Made by a program: the position numbers and the translations under genes
DNA from: Xestospongia muta
Taxonomy: Eukaryota > Porifera > Demospongiae > Haplosclerida > Petrosiidae
Direction: 5' to 3'
NCBI GenBank assembly: GCA_963693285.1
Contig: OY848921.1
Coordinates: 620,001 to 684,000 of the forward strand
DNA: 64,000 bases
In this document: in pieces, positions 24,601-36,738 of the stretch
How the letters are laid out: the number at the start of each line of letters is the position of its first letter
Numbering within the stretch: the stretch's first letter is position 1
Notes under the pieces: generated by a model
The model's input: the letters and a program-made list of their open reading frames with translations, nothing else
Database searches by the model: none
What the model was told of the DNA's origin: nothing

Positions 24601-27600
24601 AGTGGGCGTGAACACAGCACCCCAGATAAAGCAATGTGGGGATTCTTATGTACCGTACGACCACAAGAAACTGCTGAAGACAGCACTAGTGGTCTCCCTT
24701 TTTTATTGGATCTTTATCTCTCTATTTCGTCCATTAGCTGCTCTCTGATTGGTCAATTGTTTAATGGAACTCCGCCTACTTCTGATGAGATCAAATGTGC
24801 TCCTCTTATGGAATCATCTCTGTTACAAAAGTAATTAATTATTATTTATTAATTGTTAATTAAATTAATATTGTTTTTTGTTTAGATGTGTTTGGCCTGA
24901 AAGTGATGAGTTAGTGGGCGGGGCTAGCCCCACCCAGAGAAAGCCACTCCTTCCTTCTGTTATTAATAAACTCAGAGAACTAGTTAGTAAACCTCAACCA
25001 ATATTGAGAAAACGAATAAGGTAGTAAATGATTGACTGACTGACTAATGGATGGATGATTGGATGCTAGGTTGATAGAATGGATGAATGGTCAGATGGAA
25101 AATGGACAAATCCATATGGATGCATAAGTTAATAAATAATTCTTTATTTTTAGTGAACTCCTTCAAATAAATTTATTGGAGGATCTTATATTAAGTGCCT
25201 CTCTTAAACACAATGGTATCACGTCTCCATTCTCTCTCATTGGTGAAGAATTAACAGAGAAAAACAAGCAATTATTAGAAGACATCTTTGCTCGAATTAA
25301 TGGTCTAGAGAGAAGATTACAGGCCTTGTCTGAACTAGAAACAAGATGGTGGTCTGATGTTGAAGATATAGCTGCTAATACAAGAGAAATTGAAACTGCT
25401 TTCTTTTATGAAATGCAACAACAAGAGGTAAATATACTATAAATATACTATATACTACAAATATACTATAAATATACTATAAATATACTACAAATATACT
25501 ATAAATATACTATAAATATACTATAAATATACTACAAATACACTATAAATATACTATAAATATACTACAAATATACTATAAATATACTATAAATATACTA
25601 TAAATATACTATAAGTATACTATAAATATACTATACTATATCAAATCACTGCTAAATATTCAAGTCACTCACTAATCAATGTTACTTGTATTGTTACAAA
25701 TATTCTATTCTGTTTGTTAGTCTTCTGCAAAGAACTTTGAATTGTTGTGTTGTCTAATGTCAGTTGAATTAAATCCTGGTGATACATACTCTGCTGTCAA
25801 ACAGTTACAGTAAGCGATCTGTAAAAGAAGAGAAAGGTGAATAATTTTATTGTTTAGAGAGCTAATGGAGAAAGATGTCCAACGTAAGAAAGATCAAGGT
25901 GAAGGAGAAATAGATGTTAATGCTAAGGTTAGTAAATTTGTGTCAGATTAAAATTTTTAGTAACATTGATGTTTCGACTCTGCATCAATATCATTGTGTT
26001 AACACTGTGTTATCTCTGCATTATATAATATATATTATTGTGTTAACACTCCATTATATTATATAATTATTGTGTTAACACTGTGTTATCTCTGCATTAT
26101 ATAATATATATTATTGTGTTAACACTGTGTTATCTCTGTATTATATAATATATATTATTGTGTTAACACTGTGTTATCTCTAGACTCACAATCTTGTAAT
26201 GGGTGTGTTAGATCGAGCTCGTCTCTTATTACAAGTTCATATCTCACCTACAATTCAATGTAAGTCACGCATTATATTTTTAACTGATAAATTAATATCT
26301 TACTTTAGCCACGCCTCCTCTCACATTTGTACCACGTTCTATATCAGTCCCTGGCCATCATCTTAAACAACCCACCTCATTAAAGTAAAGCTATCCTACA
26401 TAAGAAATTATTTTAATGTTCTTTTTAGTCGTCAACGTAGTGATGGCAATATGGCCCTTCTTATTGATGCCAGCCCTGATGGAGAACTGTCTCTGTTGGA
26501 TGAAATATTTCAATTTATTGGAGCTAAGCCAGAAGAAGCTGTAAGGATAAATCATGTGACCATCATGTGATTATCACCTCACTTACATAGGTCTCTTGTG
26601 AAAGTTTTCTCTCAGCTGCTAGCAAGCAACGTCAGAGAAGTATTGATCGAGTGTCTGCCTTGGGATTTTTACAAACTATTTTAACCAGTCACCATTTGGG
26701 TGCTACTGTAGAGCACTTGTTAGCTTGTGTGGGTGGAGTCTTAAGAAATGGACCCTGTGTTAAAGACATAGCTTGTAGTGGACACGTGACTCGAGTACGA
26801 GAGGCTTTTGCCGACATGATGCATGCTGTGGTTGAGTTAGCCAGTCGACAACCAGCTGCTTGTATTAATACAATAGCCCTTCTTTCTATTATACCTTATA
26901 CAAGGGAAGAAGAGAATTGTCTCGTTCGTAGTGGTTTGGTAAAACTCCTTGATCATCTTTGTAGTATGTCTGACTTACCTCAAGGAGCTGCCGGGGGTGA
27001 GGAAGGGGAACAAGAAGGAGAAGCCGTCCAGAGAGTTACAGCTCTTGCTTGGGCTGCCTTCCAAGTTTTGGCTGATCGTTGCGTGTCATGGGAAACTCGT
27101 AGTATTGGCTTCATATCCTCTGGATTAGCTCAACAAGTCTCTCTACTTCTCACTAACCATCTTTCACGTGCTATGGAGTCATTGGTGACATCTGAATCTG
27201 GAACATCAGAAACTTTACAAGAGGCATTATCAATGTTGTTAGGTCTTGCTCGCAGTTACATGGGTCGTACCATCCTCAGTCAACCAGCTTGCGTATCGAA
27301 ACTCCTCCTACTTTTAACAGACCAACGTCCCTCACCCAAATTGGTCCTCATAGCTCTTCAGTTATGTCGCATTGCCCTGCCATTAATGACCATAGCAGAG
27401 TGTTCTCAAGTAATTATACCACCCCATCCTACTCTGTCAGCATTACCACCTTCAACCAACTTAGCCTCAAAAATTATCACTCTTCTAATGGCAAAACTAG
27501 CAGAGTATATCACTCCTAGTACCTCTCATATTAGTACTAGACAATCACAAGATCAGGACGCTACTCAAGACGAAGAATCTGTTTTAGTAGTTGTTCCCTC

Positions 27601-30600
27601 AAGACATCTTGAGATCGATGAAAGTAGTCAAGCGTCAGTTTATATATATCGTAAAGATAGCGAGAGTGCAGCTGAAATACTTCATCTTTTACTGAATCAA
27701 GACCCAAGACAACTCAGCCATCGCATGGAGACAGTTTTACGTTTAGACCAAGCTCTCACTGAAGATGGAAAAGCTGAGATTTTCACTGATTCTTATCGAG
27801 CATGTTTTCGACGTTCTATTCGCTGGGCAAACATGGGATTTACTGTCAGTATTGAGCCACCAGCTGGTAGCTCTGGTGAATCTTCCGGCACCGAATCAGA
27901 TCAAAAGAAAGCTAAAGCTGAATCAGCATGTAAGAAAAAGAACATGGAACTCCTCAAAACTGATCCACCCCGTCCATTTCTCAGTGGAACAGTAGCATAC
28001 TCACTGGCATCAGAAATAATTGGTTTGCTCAATGGATTATTAGCTGATCCTGATGCAGCACAGGTATGGAAAAATGCCATTCAAGATGTTCTCCAAAGCT
28101 CATTAGAAACAGTTCCAAGTTGTTTACCAAATTTGGAGCATTACTGTTCTGAAGTACATACCTGTATTAACCAATGTGAAACTCCGCCTTCTCCTGATGA
28201 GCATTTATTATATTCTAGTTGCCTTGCCAATGCAACATTTGCTGCTTTGGGTGGATTCAAAGATACTCTTCGACCTAATATGGTCGTCCAATTAATGGGA
28301 GAAGGGATTTCCGATTGCCAAGGGACCATATCAAGTATCTCCGAAAGGAGAGGGATTGCCAATGTATCATTTGATGACAAGTATTGTTTCGGTGTGAATC
28401 AAACCCTTGATGTGCCGTTATCTCGACTCCTCCCCCCTGAGGTTGGATCCCTCCCCTTAAAACAATTAGGACTTGATAGTTATCTCTGTCAAGCACTGAT
28501 ATCTGTTATTTCAACATCTCCTATCACAGTTTCATCACCCCATACCGGTATGGACGCCAGTCTTGAAGGGATGGGTCTCTGTCGGCTGTTTGCAGAACTT
28601 AGAACACGGGCCTGCATGTGTCTGTCCCATCAGGTGAAGGATCCTGAATTTAGAGATTTATTTTTGAATAAATCGGATATATCTCAACTTAATGCCATGT
28701 CTGAGACTATTCAACCAGGTATGTACTTTGTTTGTTGGCAAAAGTTATGGATTCATCAATTTTCTTTCAGGTCGAAGGTTATCCGTCATTGAAACTCATT
28801 GTTTGAATTTAAGAATTCTATATAGAGATTGTGCTAGACCTCCAGCACCAAAAATTGAGAGACCTCGAGTTGAAGTACATCACAATACATATATACATAC
28901 ATATACTGTGTTATATTAGCAGGAACTCATATGAATGCAAGTTACCTTGCATTCATATGGCTCCTGGTATCAGTACATGTGTTAGTAGACCATATTGGGT
29001 GTTCTAGTTTTTACTGTACTAGTTAACTTTGTATATATCTTCTCTCTCATAGCGTAAACATTATTACATGGATATCACACGTACTTGGCCAGTTGTGTCT
29101 TCATGTAGTTTCTCTCATCATTTGACTTCATTGGTATATCAAGGAGCAACTACTTCCACTGGTAGTGGATCTGATGATGAAGGACAAGATAGACCAAAAG
29201 GAGTTTTTATTTTAACTAATGCTCCTATACCTTCTCATGTAATGGATGAATGGATAGATGGATTGACTGATGAATGGATGGATGGACTGATGAATGGATG
29301 AATGGATAGATTGATGGACTGATGAATGGATGAATGGATAGATTGATGGATTGATGAATGGATAGATTGATGGATTGATGAATGGATGGATAGATGGACT
29401 GATGAATGGATGGATGGACTGATGAATGGATTGATGGACTGATGAATGGATGAATGGACTGATGAATGGATGAATGGATAGATTGATGGACTGATGAATG
29501 GATAGATGGACTGATGAATGGATGAATGGATTGATGGACTGATGAATGGATGGATGGACTGATGAATGGATGGATAGGGTGACAGAAAGATGGCTGGATT
29601 GATGAATAATTCAAAATGCTATAATAATGTTGATTGTTATCATATCCAGGCTCCTTCTTTCTATTGGGAGGTGGAACTTATCCAGTTGGACTCAGGTAGT
29701 ACAGCACCTCATTTAACCCTTGGATTCTGTCCTGATCCAATTAAACCTGGTGAAGGAGAAGTATGGACGTACCCAGAGGAGACATGCCTCTTCCGAAGGT
29801 GAAATAAAGTACCATTTCTCTTACCTTATAACATTTCTTGCTTTCACTTTAACTTTCACATGACTGTCACATGACTGTCACATGATTTTATGCATCTATT
29901 ACTTATATACATTTTCCTTATGCCTATTTAGTACTGGTCGAGGTTTTCAGGTGCGCGGAGAGGACAGGATGCTATGGAACAAAATAACAATAGAGACTCC
30001 ATTGAAAACTGGAGATGTGGTCGGATGTGGTTGGATTAAAGAGGAGACACCAGAGAGTAAAGGTGTGGTCTATTTCACAGTAAATGGAACAAAACTTGAT
30101 CAAACATTCAAGAATTCACCACTGGAGATGTATCCATTTTTACATGTACAAAAGAAGGTAAGTGATAGTCTCCAAGGGTGATGGGGATTGTTTCATTTTA
30201 CTCAATTAGGGGATTAGATTACGTGCTAATTATGGGGACAAACCTTTTGTCTATGCTGAAGGTCATGCCCATCGTGACGCTGCTGATCTTAAAGTGGGCG
30301 AGTCTATTGAAGAGATTGTTGCATTGTTCAAATTGTTGCCGTTTGCTGAGAGTGAAAGTGACACAGAAGAAGATACCGAGAAAGATTATACTAAAAAAGA
30401 TGAAAAAGTTGAAGACAAAGAGAACGCTAAACCTGAACTGTTAACAATTGGTCCACCATGTAATACACTAGAGCCTTGTACTCTCTCTGAAGGTAAGCAC
30501 AGAATCACATGACAATCACATGATAGATTTTGCTGGTATTCTTTGCATACAGTGTACACGTATAATAAACCTTTTCAGTTTTCATTGTTGTCACATGACA

Positions 30601-33600
30601 TGCACATAACTGTTGCATGTTACTCATATGACTGTCACATGACTTCCTGTAGTTTACGACAGCAAATCATCTCAAGTTTACACAACAAGACCCAGTTTTG
30701 ATACTATGTTGGAGAATGGACCTCTAGTCCGACCTGGAGGGGGAGGAAACAACCAGGAAGAGGAAGAGGAAGAAGATGGAGGGGGTGGAGCTCAGCAAGA
30801 GGAGGATCTTCATACATTGTTGGTTAAGTCGTGGGAAGCTAAGGTATTTCCTCTGATCCAAAGACGATTTAGAAATGATCAGGAACGAAAATCTGGACTT
30901 GATCAGATTAGAGGAGCATTACAACTTGGTAAGGAAAGATTTTAATATTTAATTGTTCATTGTACCATGTGTCCATAATATAATATTCATTCATTCATAC
31001 TAACCATGTGTCCATTACTCTATAATATTCATCCATTTATACTAACCGTGCATCCATTACTTTTTCACATTAGGTATGGAGAGCATAGCACAAGAAACAG
31101 TTGAGTTCTTGTATGAAGAAAATGGCGGTTTACCTCGTGATCTTCACTTTCCTACAATGGATGATGTGAAAGCTGATTTAGATAAGTTTACTATAAACAG
31201 AGTCAAGAAAGGGTCGGCTGTTGTGATACAGAAAGAGCTCCCGTACTCTCGTTGTGGTGTACGAGCTATGCAGAAAACACAAGGATTAACGGGTGGGTGT
31301 GGTTTGAATTTAAATAAGGGGTGTGGCTTTGTCTGCCTTATATAATTAAATAGGTGTGGCATGTTTTTAATTATTACTTTATTAGGTATTGTATTAGCTG
31401 TTGATGAACACAATGAACTAGTACAAGTTGAATGCTATTTACCTAGTGATGGAGCTCTCGTCCGATTTTGGTATCCAGTTGTATACTTAGAGCGTCCTCC
31501 AAAGGGCTACCGAAAACCCTCAGCACTTAGAGGGGCGGAGTCAGTTAATATATTGGTACACAGGTATAATGTTGTCTCTCTTTATTACTTTATTTGTTTG
31601 TTTTATTTACAGAGAATTATTAAATTGTGAAGCAACTCTAGCAGCCATTTATTGCCGATCTTCTCTTCTTACTCTCTACTCTTCAACTTCTTCAACTCTC
31701 TCCTTTCCAACTTACTTCAATTTCTTAGCACAACATAACTTCTCACAACCATCTGTAGAAGGACTCTGTACCACAACTTGTCCTTCTCTCTCTCCCTCTC
31801 CTCAAACATGTCTTCGCTCTAATTCTCTTTCAACTCCTTATAATCTTTTCTACTCTAACCAGACCATTGTAGAGAAAGGATTGGAGTCGTGGTTAGCAGA
31901 ACATCCTGATAAGACTATGTCATTAGTAGTTAAGTTGAATGAGGAGGTAACTCAAGTTGCTGGGGGTATTGGACAGAGTCAATTCCCTATACCTGAGGGA
32001 CGAGATTCTTCTGATGTTTATTGTCCTCGTGCTGCCTTCATGATTACATCAGGTGTTGAACTTAAATCCGGCAGCAGCTCAGGGTAAGTGAACAGATGAA
32101 TCGATAGATAGATAGATGGATGAATAGATGGATGGATGGATGGATAGATAGATTAATGGATGGATGAATAGATGGATGGATGGATAGATGAATGAAGTTA
32201 TACTCTTTTGTATTTATATTCTTTTCCTTTTTCATAGTGCTTCTTACAAATACCCATGGGCCAAGGTGTTCTCTTATCGAGGAGGTCAAGGTAAAGCTGG
32301 AAGGATGCCCCTTCAAGAAGTGGTTCGTTACCCAAATGAGACTCCTCAATCAGCTAACCCACAATATTGTGGTGGAATATTTCCAACACTTGTTGTACCA
32401 ACGGATCGAATCCATTTCAAATTAGCCGGCTCTACTCCACCCCCTGGTAGACAGCTAAATGTGTATGGTCTACCAAGAATAATTCCTGTTTTATTAACTG
32501 TCACTAATACCCTGTCAATCCAGTCTTACCGGTCATTCCAGTGTGACAAAAAGTCCAGTAAAACAGTGCTCCAATATTGCCATGCTCTCTCCACCTGTGT
32601 AACTCCCCTTCTAAAAGTGATAACTGGATCAACAATGCCGATTGTAATGAAAGAGAGACTTTTTCACTCGTTTGCTAACATTTTAACATCTCTTGTTACT
32701 ATTGATGTAGTGGACCATGCTCAGTGCCCTGCTATTCCTGCTGGATTTATTCAAAGTATATCAGAGGAATTAGAGAACTTGTATAATACAGAATGTGAAC
32801 AATTTCTGTCAGGTGGAGACAAAACTAAAAAAGGTCATCCATTTCCTCCAGCTGGGTCTATTGGTCGTGGAGGATCAGGTCGATTTTCAACTTACTTCCA
32901 GTCTCTTTTAGAACTAGTACTTGGTGTGGAACTATACATAAATCATTATCATAAACCAAAAGAAGCCACACCCACCTCTAATGGAAAAAGGGTCAGTAAG
33001 AAAGGAAAGCAAGTCAAGAAAACAACCTGGTTGAGTTATGTGAGACGCGCCTTTAATCTTTTACACTCCATTACTCATCACAAACCACTCAATAATGAGT
33101 TCTACAAATGTTATTACAAGTCTCTCTCTGTTAGTCCTCAGTCTCGTCTTCTCGTGGTCACTGGAATCAGTCCAGGTTTGGAGGGAAATGTTGCTATGGA
33201 AACAATAACTAAAATTTGTAATCATTATGGCGGTTTGAATCAAGCTGGTACTTACCTTCCACTGAGAGAGAGAACAGAAGAAGAAAAAGAAGCAATAAGG
33301 ATGAAACTAGAAGAGGAGAACAAAAAGTTAGAGATTGAAGAGTCTACTATTAATAAGGAAGAATCGTCTGATGATAAAGAGCAGTCTGATACTCAGCCTC
33401 AACCAGAAACCCAAGATGAATCTCAAGAAGAAAAAGATTCAGTGCCGAAAGCTGAAGCCACACCCCCCACTAATGAACCAGTAGTGGTGGGTGGGGCTGT
33501 TATTGAATTGTGTAGTGGATCAAAAACATCCAGTGTTTGCAGTGCTCTCCTGTCATCAGCTGTACTTCAAGGAGAAAAGAAAGTCCTGTCGGTGTTGTGT

Positions 33601-36420
33601 GTATCTGATACACTGAGGTGTGGAGAAGATGAGACAGCTAATGAAATATTAACAAAATATATGACTTGTAAGATCTTTACAAACAAGAAATTATCTGAAG
33701 AAGCTAGAGGAGTTTTCAAAAGTATTTTTAATTCCTCAAAGACTAACACTCTCAGAAAGAACCTGGAAGATGATAATTCAGACTTATTGTTGAAAGTATT
33801 TTTACATGGTGTATCACGTGACCGCTCCTTGAAAGACATATTAAACCAACTCTGGCAAGGCAAAAAGGACACTGATCCTCTAACAGAGGAACACTTTTTA
33901 GGATGGGTTGAGAAAGAAGGCTTGAAAAATGTACTATATATATGGACTGGTCTCTTTGCAGCTGGTTACGACTGCCATCTCACAAGGTACAGATAATGCA
34001 GTAATCATTACATTATTACTATATCGTTATAGGTGTGGTTACTTACCATCTGAAGGCATGGCTTGTGCTCCAGACTCCGCCCAAGACCATGCTTTAAAGC
34101 TACATGTAGATTCTATGTGTCGTCGTCTTGACATTACCTCATCACAATTACATTGCTGGGAGATTACTCTCAGTGAAGCTGAATTAGCTTCACATCAACT
34201 GGTACCTTTACAAGGTAAATTGTCTGTCATTTGTCTACTAGGCTGTCTGTCTGTCTGTCTGTCACCATTCATTGTCTATTTGTTTATTAGGTCAATCAAT
34301 TTCTGATATTCGTATGAGATTTTGGCTGTTAAAGAATATTAATCGTCAGTTGTCATGGTTACTACCACTTGTGAACTTGTGTTCTACCCATCCTCTCTCT
34401 CTTGGCAGTCTTCTCTCCTCCACAGCACCATTCATATTCTATGATAACAAGACCTCATTCCTTCATGCTGTCCTCAATGCTGCTACACGACGATCCCTCG
34501 ATCAGGCCCCTCCTGAAATTAAAATGGACCCCTTGGAGATTGTGGGAGGTATGAATGTTAAAGGATTAAAATTTAGACCGATTACCCTTAAATTTTTAGG
34601 ACTCCCCTCAACAGTTTTAGCAACACAATTTTGTCAAGCTGCTCGTCAAATGTTAACTGTGCCCTCTCCACAGTTATGTGTTCCTCTAGCTAGTGGAGGA
34701 GATCCCACGTATGCTTTTAATGTAAAACTTGCTGGAGAAGAAGTACATGGAACAAGTATGTCTGTTACATTGAGTTTCTTGGATACATTAATTGTCTTTC
34801 TCCCTCTCTATCTATAGGTGGTTCTTTCCGCCATTTTCTTTGGCAGGTTGTACGGGAGTTACAGTCACCGTTACTTCCTATTTTAATTCAATGTCCCAGC
34901 AGTGCAGCTGGTGTTAATAAAGGCAAACATATATTATCAACAGGACCTATGAAATACTCTGAAGAAAAACTGTTGGAATTTTTTGGACAAGTGAGAAAGT
35001 TTAAGCTATTATGAATGGATGGATGGATGAATGGATGGATGGATGGATGGATGGATGGAATGATTCCTGGTTGATTTTTTGCTGTATTTTCAGTTGTTGG
35101 GTGTGGCTATTAGAGCTGATGTACCAGTGGCATTAGATTTATTACCTTGTTTCTGGAAAAGTTTAAAAGATGAAGAACTAACTTTACAAGATATAAAAGA
35201 TGCTGATGTCATCACCTACTCTTTAACAAAGAATATAATTGAGGTAGGAGGAGCTATTTATATTGACCACACCCAGATACATATGAGTCATGAATGTCGT
35301 TATTTTCCTAGGCTCCTGATGAAACAACTTTCAATGATTTAGTTGGTAATATCTCTCATGATAAAGGAAACAAGAATGATTCTGTTACTAAAGAATCTGG
35401 TCTCAGATTTACTTACCAAAACTTGAGAGGAGAAGAGGAAGAACTAATGATAGATGGAGCTGATAAAGTAGTGAGGTAAAGTGTCATCATGACAACATCC
35501 TTGCATCATATATATCAATTCTCTATAGCTTTAACAATCGAAGAGAATATGCAGAATGTGTCAGATCATTTAGACTACGAGAATTATTTTCCTCAGAGAG
35601 AATGACAGCTGTTAGGTGTGGTCTAGCATCTGTTATACCTCTAGAAGTTCTCTCCGTGTTCACGGATAATGATCTTGACCTCCGAGTGTGTGGACTACCT
35701 GATATTGATCTGCAATATCTTAAAGTATGATAAGAGTAACTTGTGATGCACAAAATAAGAAAGCTATTTTTAAAATACAATGATCTTGTATCATATTTGT
35801 ATGTACTTAAGTTAGTATATCATGTTATTTATGTAGACTCATACAACATATCATGTTATTTATGTAGACTCATACAACATATCATGTTGGATTAATGGAA
35901 ACAGATCAACACATACAATTCTTTTGGACTGCACTAGAACTACTTTCACAGGTAAGAAAGACTCATTTTTCCTGGACTTAACAACAAATGATTTTTAACT
36001 TAGGAGGAGCTTCGTAAATTTATTAAATTTGCTTGCAATCAAGAGCGTATTCCATTTGGCCACACCAGTCGAGGAGGAGAAGATAGGATAGTTCATGTTC
36101 CTCCTTATCCCATGAAGATAGCACCACCCGATGGACAAGGTATACCACCTATATATTGTACATTGGTTTCATGCAAAGCCTTTTATTTATTTATATAAAT
36201 TCTATTAGTATTGTTAAAATATTCTAATATTATCTTAACGTTTCTAATGACCATGTTATATAATGAATTATATTGTATTTTAGGTACACCTGATAGTAGA
36301 TATATTCGTGCAGAGACTTGTATGTTTCTAATAAAGTTGCCACAATATTCTTCACAAAATATTATGACCGAGAGACTCAAATATGCCATTAATTGTCGCG
36401 AAGACCCTCTTAGCGGCTGA
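18678..36420 (+). CDS. HECTD4: HECTD4-like giant HECT E3 ubiquitin ligase
   Basis: A single very long gene of many exons from ATG 18678 ([20 protein letters not shown]) to TGA 36418-36420, encoding an estimated 3,500-4,000 residues. Landmarks: a beta-strand-rich N-terminal half ([15 protein letters not shown] at about 20408); a beta-sandwich-like segment (about 24140-24690, [19 protein letters not shown]); a 2.1-kb exon (about 26600-28720) with helical repeats and a small SH3-like stretch ([15 protein letters not shown]); a SPRY domain (29650-30240, with [10 protein letters not shown] and [15 protein letters not shown]); and the HECT domain (34820-36420). The HECT domain has [19 protein letters not shown], the [13 protein letters not shown] segment and the catalytic cysteine (TGT 36319-36321) in [15 protein letters not shown]. 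The ligase function is therefore likely intact. Substrates are unknown. Introns carry several minisatellites. N-terminal exon borders are not individually verified. Confidence 0.92.
19768..20345. repeat. 27-base minisatellite, about 21 copies, HECTD4 intron
   Basis: The unit is about 27 bases (tatggtatattggtacatta then tgggtat), with ATT/AAG/AGG variants. It fills the intron between the NGNGG exon end and the GSRSIVFDG exon. Since 27 is divisible by three, it creates a 200-residue spurious minus-strand frame of [14 protein letters not shown] repeats. A higher-order alternation of two variants is visible. Confidence 0.95.
20505..20665. repeat. Related tattggtaca tandem repeat, HECTD4 intron
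   Basis: Imperfect short units (tatattggtacata) in the very next intron after the 27-base array. They share the tattggtaca core, which suggests common origin or local spread. Confidence 0.75.
21572..21611 (+). repeat. CT microsatellite in HECTD4 intron
   Basis: About 20 CT units on the sense strand, ending in ctcag and followed closely by a ttag and a tatag. It lies immediately before the [15 protein letters not shown] exon and forms or extends the polypyrimidine tract. Confidence 0.85.
23878..23938. repeat. Inverted repeat in HECTD4 intron
   Basis: The 11-base arms AGGAAGTGTGT (23878-23888) and ACACACTTCCT (23928-23938) are perfect inverted repeats with a 39-base spacer. It is another short palindrome of the kind seen elsewhere in the window. 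A 24-base direct repeat pair (cacattcccataccagtaa) follows at about 24008-24055. Confidence 0.6.
25425..25645. repeat. 11-base minisatellite, HECTD4 intron
   Basis: About 19 copies of AAATATACTAT with c/t variants, between the EMQQQE exon and the [14 protein letters not shown] exon. It is A/T-only apart from the C in the ACTA core. Confidence 0.9.
25985..26185. repeat. 44-base tandem repeat, HECTD4 intron
   Basis: Three to four copies of a unit with tgtgttaacactgtgttatc and tctgcattatataatatata. The ttaacac/gtgttaa parts are mutually complementary, so each unit can form a small hairpin. It directly abuts the splice acceptor of the [16 protein letters not shown] exon. Confidence 0.85.
28922..28965. 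repeat. Perfect hairpin in HECTD4 intron
   Basis: CATATGAATGCAAG (28928-28941) and CTTGCATTCATATG (28946-28959) pair perfectly around a 4-base loop (ttac); a shorter outer aggaa/tcct match extends the stem. This is a strong cruciform or RNA hairpin of unknown role, possibly a minimal MITE. Confidence 0.75.
29240..29578. repeat. gatggactgatgaatg-type minisatellite, HECTD4 intron
   Basis: About 340 bases of imperfect 20-24-base units mixing gatggactgatgaatg, gatgaatg and gatagattgatg. It lies between the [13 protein letters not shown] exon and the SPRY exon. The reverse strand reads as a repetitive [13 protein letters not shown] frame, which is spurious. Confidence 0.9.
35802..35885. repeat. 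36-base direct repeat in HECTD4 intron
   Basis: The unit tatcatgttatttatgtaga then ctcatacaacata occurs twice in tandem, with a third partial start, just before the HECT-domain exon [20 protein letters not shown]. The second copy of ctcatacaacatatcatgtt overlaps the exon start, so the repeat contains part of the coding sequence. Confidence 0.8.
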
Positions 36421-36520
36421 GAGTGTGTGTGTGTGTGAGTGTGGTAACTATGGTAGAAATATATATATAGCATTTTGTTTTATTAGATTAAGACAGAGGC
36501 TATTATTATTGTTATTAATA

Positions 36521-36572
<52 letters not shown>

Positions 36573-36738
36573 GTTGTACATGTTTAAATGTATAATAATA
36601 GATTAATACGTACTACTAGTAATATTTGTAATTTTAATTTTCTGAGCCAGTTTATTTTCAATTTATGGGCGTGGTGGGCAGGGCTCAAACGAGCAAAAAA
36701 ACAAGGGCGTAGCTGACTAGCTGTTGATGTTTGTAGCA
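36421..36738. other. Intergenic between HECTD4 and the WH2 gene
   Basis: About 318 bases. It holds the HECTD4 3' untranslated region, a (GT)n run (36423-36440), an (ATT)n microsatellite (36525-36572) and the promoter of the next same-strand gene. No TATA box is obvious. Confidence 0.6.
36525..36572. repeat. (ATT)n microsatellite
   Basis: About 16 uninterrupted ATT units in the short HECTD4 downstream gap. Confidence 0.95.

Noticed and set aside
29225..29614. Minus-strand open frame rich in [13 protein letters not shown]
   Set aside because: It translates the HECTD4 intron minisatellite; flanking sequence fits HECTD4 splicing on the plus strand.
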